In this document: in pieces, positions 58,438-64,000 of the stretch | Position numbering within the stretch: the first letter of the stretch is position 1 | Layout of the letters: each line of letters opens with the position of its first letter | From: Atkinsonella hypoxylon | Taxonomy: Eukaryota > Ascomycota > Sordariomycetes > Hypocreales > Clavicipitaceae | Assembly: GCA_000729835.1 (NCBI GenBank) | Contig: JFHB01000005.1 | Location: 186,001 to 250,000 of the forward strand | DNA: 64,000 bases | Direction of reading: 5' to 3' | Program-made: the position numbers and the translations under genes | The notes under the pieces: generated by a model | Database searches by the model: none | What the model was told of the DNA's origin: nothing | Seen by the model: only the letters and a program-made list of their open reading frames with translations

Positions 58438-60493
58438 GATTTAAGGTATTACCGCTAGTTGGCGATACTGCGATGGACGGAGCGCGTGTGAGACGCCTGA
58501 CGGTCGAAAGGCATGGTGAACACGCTGTACTACTGCCCCTCCTTTGTTATCGATAGAGGGGTGAAAATTTTAGGGTCCGAGTTATTGTCTCCTCTTTCCA
58601 CCCCAGTCTCCCTCTTCCCTTTAAATTTACTGCTTGCAAGTATTGCAGGCTATTACTAAGGCTATGTGACCGCTCTAATAGACGCCTTAAAAGCCTAAGA
58701 TACGTAGAAATGGTCCTGAACTAGTTCTAGTCCTAGCTTTGTGACGTCCGAAGGAAGAGGCATGCGCAGGTGCAACTGTTGAGCAAGCTGAGCGCAAGGC
58801 GGAAAGCGCTCGTGTAGCTGAAAATGTACTTGTGTATCTCTTTAATGCCCATAAGGGTACACCTCCGTAACGACCCATTTTTTCTCCATGGCTTAGTGGA
58901 GCAACTTCGAGTGACCTTCACTTCAGTATCTACCTACCTGGTAGTTACCTAGGTAGGTGGGGTTGCGAGACGTACGATGTAGCTCTTTGTAACTTAGATA
59001 ATTGCTAGTACTTTTATTATCATAAATTAGTATAATGCGGGATGTATCTTAAATACAGCTATTTTATTTGGGCCGAATTAGTGAATCGGTACGGAGGTGT
59101 ACCATTATGGGCATCAAAGAATACGACTTGATTGCTACTGGGATTGCAAATAATTCTGAAACTATTTGAAGTCACGAACGTGTCCACCCCTCTTCAACAA
59201 GGCGTGAACCAAGTTGCCAAGCTCTGTCCCGGCTGGACTAGCTGCCGCAGGTGGAGTGTTGAGGATGACTCTGCGAAGCATTGGCAACCAAAAAAAGCAT
59301 GATAGCGCCAGAGCTTAATATAAAGCCACTCCGCAAGTGGCATAACACTCTGTGCTATATAGAGAGAGATAAGAGTTCAACTTTGGCTGGCTCCCCAGCA
59401 GACTGCTTTGACTATCTTTGCTGGCGCACTGGCAGAGCATTGCACTTTGTGAGCTCTGTTGCATGTTACTATTATTTCATATATTATTAGGTTGTAGATA
59501 TCAACAGGCAAACTGAATATTCAAATAGGCAAGTTGCCATAACCTTGGTTGGTATAGGTATCAACCTTCTTCTAGTAATTCCAAATGTACACCGTAGTTA
59601 TTGCCTCACGGTGTTGACAAATTAATCGAGACTGACGACCCATTCACCCTCACGGTCTCTAGCCACTTTTATGAGACCTTGCGGGCTCGATTAAATTGTC
59701 AGGCGCGTGTGGCTTTACTCACTACAGGCCCATTTTGACCCACATTAGTATAGAACATGCTATTTACCTATTTATTCATATCGAATGTATAACTATCAAT
59801 CTATTTGTGAAGAGTAAAAACCCCTCAAAAACTACAGAGTGCAATGCTCTGCCCGCTGGTACTTTAGCAGGGCTTCTGTGTCTGCACATACCCCGACTTC
59901 GACCATCAGCAGGACGAACAATCCTGTGCTCGACACACCCCAACTGCACTGCGGCTATGGTCCCTCACGGCGTGCGTCGTGTACGCTCACAATGCAATGG
60001 TGCGTATGTTGACAGCTTGTTGCAGCAGTTGGCTAGCTTGCGCGTGGCCTGTTCCGACGCAGCTCGTGCTACCGCAACGCCCAGCTCGAGGGCAAGAGGC
60101 ATCCGTTACTCTTCGCCTTCGTGGACAACCGTATCAACTGCACCTTCTCGAATCCCACAGCGCTTGCAAGGGCAAGAGCGGCCTTCCAGGCACTGCCGAC
60201 GCAGCTGGGCTGGCCCCACCTGCATTCAGCAACATGAACCAATGCGTGGCCTTGTCATTAGTCGTCCTGACACTCCTGACGCTGGACAGTGCCAGTGCCT
60301 GCGCTTACGCGAGCGACCCGCGGTTCCAGCACCACATGTCAATGTCCCTTATGCCTCCAGGGCACCGTGGTTCAAGTTGCAATCCTCGAGTCCTCACGTG
60401 TCTCTTCTGCGTCCATCTGCCTGCTCCAGCTTCTCCTTTTCTGCTTCGCAGGCCGCTCCCCCTACTTATCGCAAATTTACCACAAGCGCAGCC
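58438..60493. promoter_or_regulatory. Head-to-head intergenic region of two purine/one-carbon genes
   Basis: 2.06 kb between the start codons of FGAM synthase (-) and C1-THF synthase (+). I looked for the yeast Bas1/Gcn4 core TGACTC (either strand) and did not see one. It contains the inverted repeat at 58834-59124 and TACCTACCT motifs near 58931. The last several hundred bases are an open frame that could encode an N-terminal extension of the C1-THF synthase. Confidence 0.5.
58834..59124. repeat. MITE-like inverted repeat
   Basis: The left arm (58834-58873) and the reverse complement of the right arm (59086-59124) share GTAT-CTTT-ATGCCCATAA-GGTACACCTCCGTA-CGA with only a few mismatches and one gap. 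About 210 bp lie between the arms and contain a TACCTACCTGG...CCTAGGTAGG stretch. This foldback shape resembles a miniature inverted-repeat element, but no clear target-site duplication was confirmed. Confidence 0.55.
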
Positions 60494-63400
60494 ATGTCCG
60501 TCCGCATTTTGGATGGCATTGCCATTGCCAAGAGCATTCGTGAGAGAATTGGAGTCGACATTGCCCAGAAGCAACAGGCCAATCCCCGCTACAAGCCATG
60601 CCTAAAAATCATTCAAGGTGCGCATGCTTGCCGTAAAGCCGCCTCTTCGACTATTATTCCAATTTGATGGGCTAATTTCTACCATGTCATAGTCGGCGAC
60701 CGCTCTGATTCCTGTTCGTTCATCCCATCCTTTTTTTTTTTCTTTTTTTTTTTTTTGGCCCTCTCCCCTCCATTGGGCCCGACCCCTCCCCCGCAATCGC
60801 GAGTCACAGTTGCAGCTGACCCAGTAATATCGCATTCGCAGCCACTTATGTGCGCATGAAGCTCAAAGCCGCCGCCGAGGTATGGCCAAAGATCTAGTGT
60901 CAACCCAAGCTACCATACTACGTTTTATACTGACTCTTCATCAATATCAGGCTGGCGTCTCTTGCGAGCTCCTTCAATTCCCCGTCGACATTTCCGAGGT
61001 CGAGTTGCTGGATCAGATCCGCCGACTGAATCACGACCCCACGGTCAACGGGATTTTGGTACAGCTTCCTCTGCCAGCACGTATCTCCGAATACAATGTG
61101 ACTTCTGCTGTTGCCGACGAAAAAGATGTCGACGGCTTCGGTACGAACAATATCGGCGAGCTGGCCAAGCGTGGTGGTGCTCCCGTCTTCACGCCATGCA
61201 CCCCCAAGGGTGTCATGTTCATGTTGAAGGAGGCTGGTATTCAGATCGCGGGCAAAACTGCGGTTGTTTTGGGCCGCAGCAACATTGTGGGCGGTCCTGT
61301 GAGCTATCTTTTGCGCCACGCCGATGCAACTGTGATTGTCTGCCACTCCAAGACCCAAGATCTGGAGACCTATCTCAAGCACGCTGATATCGTTATTGCA
61401 GCTATTGGCCAAGCTCAATTCGTCAAAGGCGAGTGGTTGAAGAAAGGAGCCGTCGTTATCGATGTGGGAACCAACTTCATACCGGATGCCTCCAAGAAGA
61501 GTGGCCAGCGCATGGTTGGAGATGTCGATTTCGAGGCAGCATGCAAGGTTGCTTCCGTCATAACCCCTGTTCCTGGTGGTGTTGGCCCCATGACAGTGGC
61601 CATGTTGCTTCAAAATGTCGTTGAAGCCACAGATCTCTTCTTCGAGAAGGAGAAGTTGAGGAGAACCATCCCGCTTCCTCTCAAGCTGAAAACCCCCGTG
61701 CCGTCCGATATTGCCATTTCTCGCGATCAAACCCCTAAGCAAATCACCCGCATTGCTGCGGAAGTCGGCATTGCCCCTCATGAGTTGGAGCCGTATGGGG
61801 CTTACAAGGCAAAGGTCCATCTCGACCTGCTAACGCGTCTTGAACACCGTAAAAATGGACGATATGTCGTTGTTACTGGAATTACACCGACACCGCTTGG
61901 CGAGGGCAAGTCAACAACCACCATGGGTCTTGCCCAAGCCCTTGGTGCACATCTAGGCCGTCTGACTTTTGCCAATGTCCGCCAACCCAGTCAAGGACCA
62001 ACCTTTGGAATCAAGGGAGGAGCTGCCGGTGGCGGCTACAGTCAAGTCATTCCCATGGATGAATTCAATCTACACTTGACTGGTGATATTCACGCCGTCA
62101 CAGCAGCCAACAACCTGTTGGCAGCCGCCATCGAGACCAGAATGTTCCATGAAAATACCCAGAAAGATGGGCCTCTGTACAAAAGACTTGTACCAGTCAA
62201 GAATGGAGTACGAAAGTTTGCGCCGGTCATGTTCCGCCGCTTGAAGAAATTGGGAATCGACAAGACGAATCCCGACGAACTCACCGAGGACGAAATACGA
62301 CGATTTGCGCGACTCGATATTGATCCCGACACTATTACGTGGAGGAGAGTGCTTGATGTCAACGACCGTCATCTGCGAGGCATTACTGTCGGTACTGCCC
62401 CGACGGAGAAAGGACAGTCTCGTGAAACCGGCTTTGACATATCAGTTGCTAGCGAGTGTATGGCCATTCTGGCGCTCAGCACTAGCCTGTCTGACATGCG
62501 GGAACGCCTGGGCCGCATGGTCGTTGCCACATCTCGCAGTGGTGACCCCGTGACCTGCGATGATATTGGAGCTGGCGGTGCTTTGACAGCTCTCATGAAG
62601 GACGCTATTAAGCCTAACCTTATGCAGACTTTGGAAGGCACTCCGGTATTTGTTCATGCCGGCCCCTTCGCCAACATTAGCATTGGTCAGAGCTCCATTA
62701 TTGCGGATAAACTAGCTCTAAAACTCACAGGCACCGAGCCTGATGAGAACCACGATGATTCAGTCGGGTTTGTGGTAACAGAGGCCGGTTTCGACTTCAC
62801 CATGGGCGGTGAGCGGTTCTTCAATATCAAGTGTCGCACATCGGGGCTTGTTCCCGACGTCGTGGTGATTGTTGCCACCGTTCGTGCTCTCAAGGTCCAT
62901 GGAGGTGGTCCTCCCATTGCTCCTGGGGCCCCCCTTGACCTTGTATACAAGGAGGAGAACATTGATATTCTGCGTGCGGGCTGTGTCAACCTGAAGAAAC
63001 ACATCAGCAATGCCAAGTCGTTTGGTATCCCCGTCGTGGTGGCCATCAATAAATTCCTAACTGACACGGAGGCCGAGATTGCCATTGTCCGTGAAGAGGC
63101 TCTTTCTGCGGGAGCTGAAGATGCCATTCTTGCTGATCACTGGGCTCAAGGTGGCAAGGGAGCCGTCGACTTGGCTCGCGGTGTTGTTGCTGCCAGCGAA
63201 AAGCCGAAGGAGTTGAAGCTGACTTATGATCTGAACGGCAGTGTGCAAGAACGCATCGAAGCCATTGGTCAGAAGATGTATGGTGCCGCCAAGGTTGAGT
63301 TCAGTGAGCTGGCCCAGAAAAAGGTTGATACCTATACTAAGCAAGGTTATGGCAACTTGCCTATTTGCATTGCCAAGACACAATACTCTTTGTCACACGA

Positions 63401-63647
63401 TCCCGACCTGAAGGGCGCCCCCATTGGATTTACCGTTCCTATTCGAGACGTTCGCATAGCTGCAGGTGCGGGGTATCTGTGAGTATATGCGTTAAGAAAT
63501 TGCGACTATGATTCATCCCTGGGCTAATCACTTTACAGATATGCACTGGCTGCTGATATCCAGACTATCCCTGGATTACCCACAGCCCCAGGATACCTGA
63601 ATGTCGATGTAGACACTGAAACTGGCGAGATCGATGGGTTGTTCTAG
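60494..63647 (+). CDS. ADE3: C1-tetrahydrofolate synthase, trifunctional
   Basis: Five exons, 60494-60617, 60693-60713, 60842-60879, 60951-63478 and 63539-63647, give 939 residues. The enzyme combines methylene-THF dehydrogenase, methenyl-THF cyclohydrolase and 10-formyl-THF synthetase. The joins read KIIQ-VGDRSDS-STYVRMKLKAAAE-AGVSCELLQFP and GAGYL-YALAADIQTIPGLPTAPGY. The dehydrogenase/cyclohydrolase part covers about 1-300 (YVRMKLKA with the catalytic Lys, VQLPLPARI, GRSNIVGGPV, TPVPGGVGPMTVAMLL). The synthetase part runs from about 320 (P-loop TPTPLGEGKSTTTMG near 373-387) to the end. Exon 2 is only 21 nt and exon 3 is 38 nt; the intron between them carries long T runs. The ATG at 60494 has good context (GCAGCCATGT) and gives the cytosolic form. 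An in-frame upstream extension ends TYRKFTTSAA, like a mitochondrial presequence, so a second isoform is possible. The symbol follows the yeast cytosolic orthologue. Confidence 0.96.
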
Positions 63648-64000
63648 AGAGAATGACATTCTTGTTTGCCGCGAAGCATATTTTAGGCGCATATATGAGG
63701 CGTACGGTAATCATACGTGCACATTTGGATTTAATCGTTTTCCACTCAACGTGTTACGGTAACTAGCGGACTTGCTACAGGGGATTGCGGAATTATCTAT
63801 TGTGTGTATTCAACATTATTTGGTGCGGGCTAGAGAATAGTAGGACGGATGAGCACCTTTTTGCTTTGATGTTTCGTATTTCAATAGTCACATACGTGGA
63901 AGACATAGATTATTATTATTTTTTTCCCTCATCATGCGTGGAAGAATGATTATAGTGCTAGTGGTCAACATAATCCGACCCTTGCTGCCCACTCCCTTGT
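63648..64000. other. 3' flank of C1-THF synthase
   Basis: Downstream sequence to the window edge; no gene recognised. Confidence 0.4.

Noticed and set aside
58438..60493. Bas1/Gcn4 (TGACTC) sites in the purine gene intergenic region
   Set aside because: Looked for on both strands by eye and not seen, so no such site is claimed.
60918..61820. 300-codon minus-strand frame
   Set aside because: It is antisense to the C1-THF synthase exon, whose identity is certain; the frame is a codon-bias shadow.

Overview
The window is nuclear DNA from a filamentous ascomycete (Pezizomycotina). The signs are short GT-AG introns (53 to 168 nt) with CTRAY-type branch sites, typical fungal protein families and long intergenic stretches. 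Family content (a membrane protein usually mislabelled 'MCM2/3/5 family', an Fta4 kinetochore subunit, a fungal HNDxNPxN kinase-like relic) fits Sordariomycetes and probably Hypocreales. That placement is inference; no rRNA or marker gene is present. All exon joins below were worked out by hand from splice signals and reading-frame continuity, with no transcript data.

Layout. 0.3-6.9 kb is gene-dense: a coiled-coil protein (+), a UBR7/Mlo2-type UBR-box/PHD protein (-), and the replicative helicase subunit MCM2 (+). The last two diverge from a 532-bp promoter that carries a cluster of MCB (ACGCGT) cell-cycle sites. 6.9-29.6 kb is nearly empty. A single intact gene, a bZIP transcription factor at 18.06-19.07 kb, sits between an 11-kb and an 8.8-kb stretch without recognisable genes. 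Those stretches are rich in homopolymers, simple repeats and dispersed short motifs, and end at a disabled kinase-like pseudogene (27.9-28.7 kb). 29.6-32.8 kb holds a divergent pair: an Rib2/Pus8/Pus9-type pseudouridine synthase (-) and a small hotdog thioesterase-like protein (+). 33.6-40.5 kb has orphan small ORFs, the kinetochore protein Fta4 and a second disabled gene. 40.6-53.1 kb holds a carotenoid oxygenase, an APC-family permease, a 925-residue multi-pass membrane protein and a Rei1-like zinc-finger protein. 54.0-63.6 kb holds two large purine/one-carbon genes arranged head to head: FGAM synthase (six exons, -) and the trifunctional C1-tetrahydrofolate synthase (five exons, +).

How the genes relate. 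Most are unrelated housekeeping genes. The clear functional link is the FGAM synthase/C1-THF synthase pair: the latter makes the 10-formyl-THF used by de novo purine synthesis, in which the former acts. No biosynthetic cluster, CRISPR array, tRNA, rRNA or intact transposon was recognised. The most unusual material is non-coding: the bZIP-centred desert, the TACGGA(A/G)TA 9-mer found only in intergenic DNA, three separate 35-bp arrays each of exactly five heptamers, and a MITE-like inverted repeat between the two purine genes.
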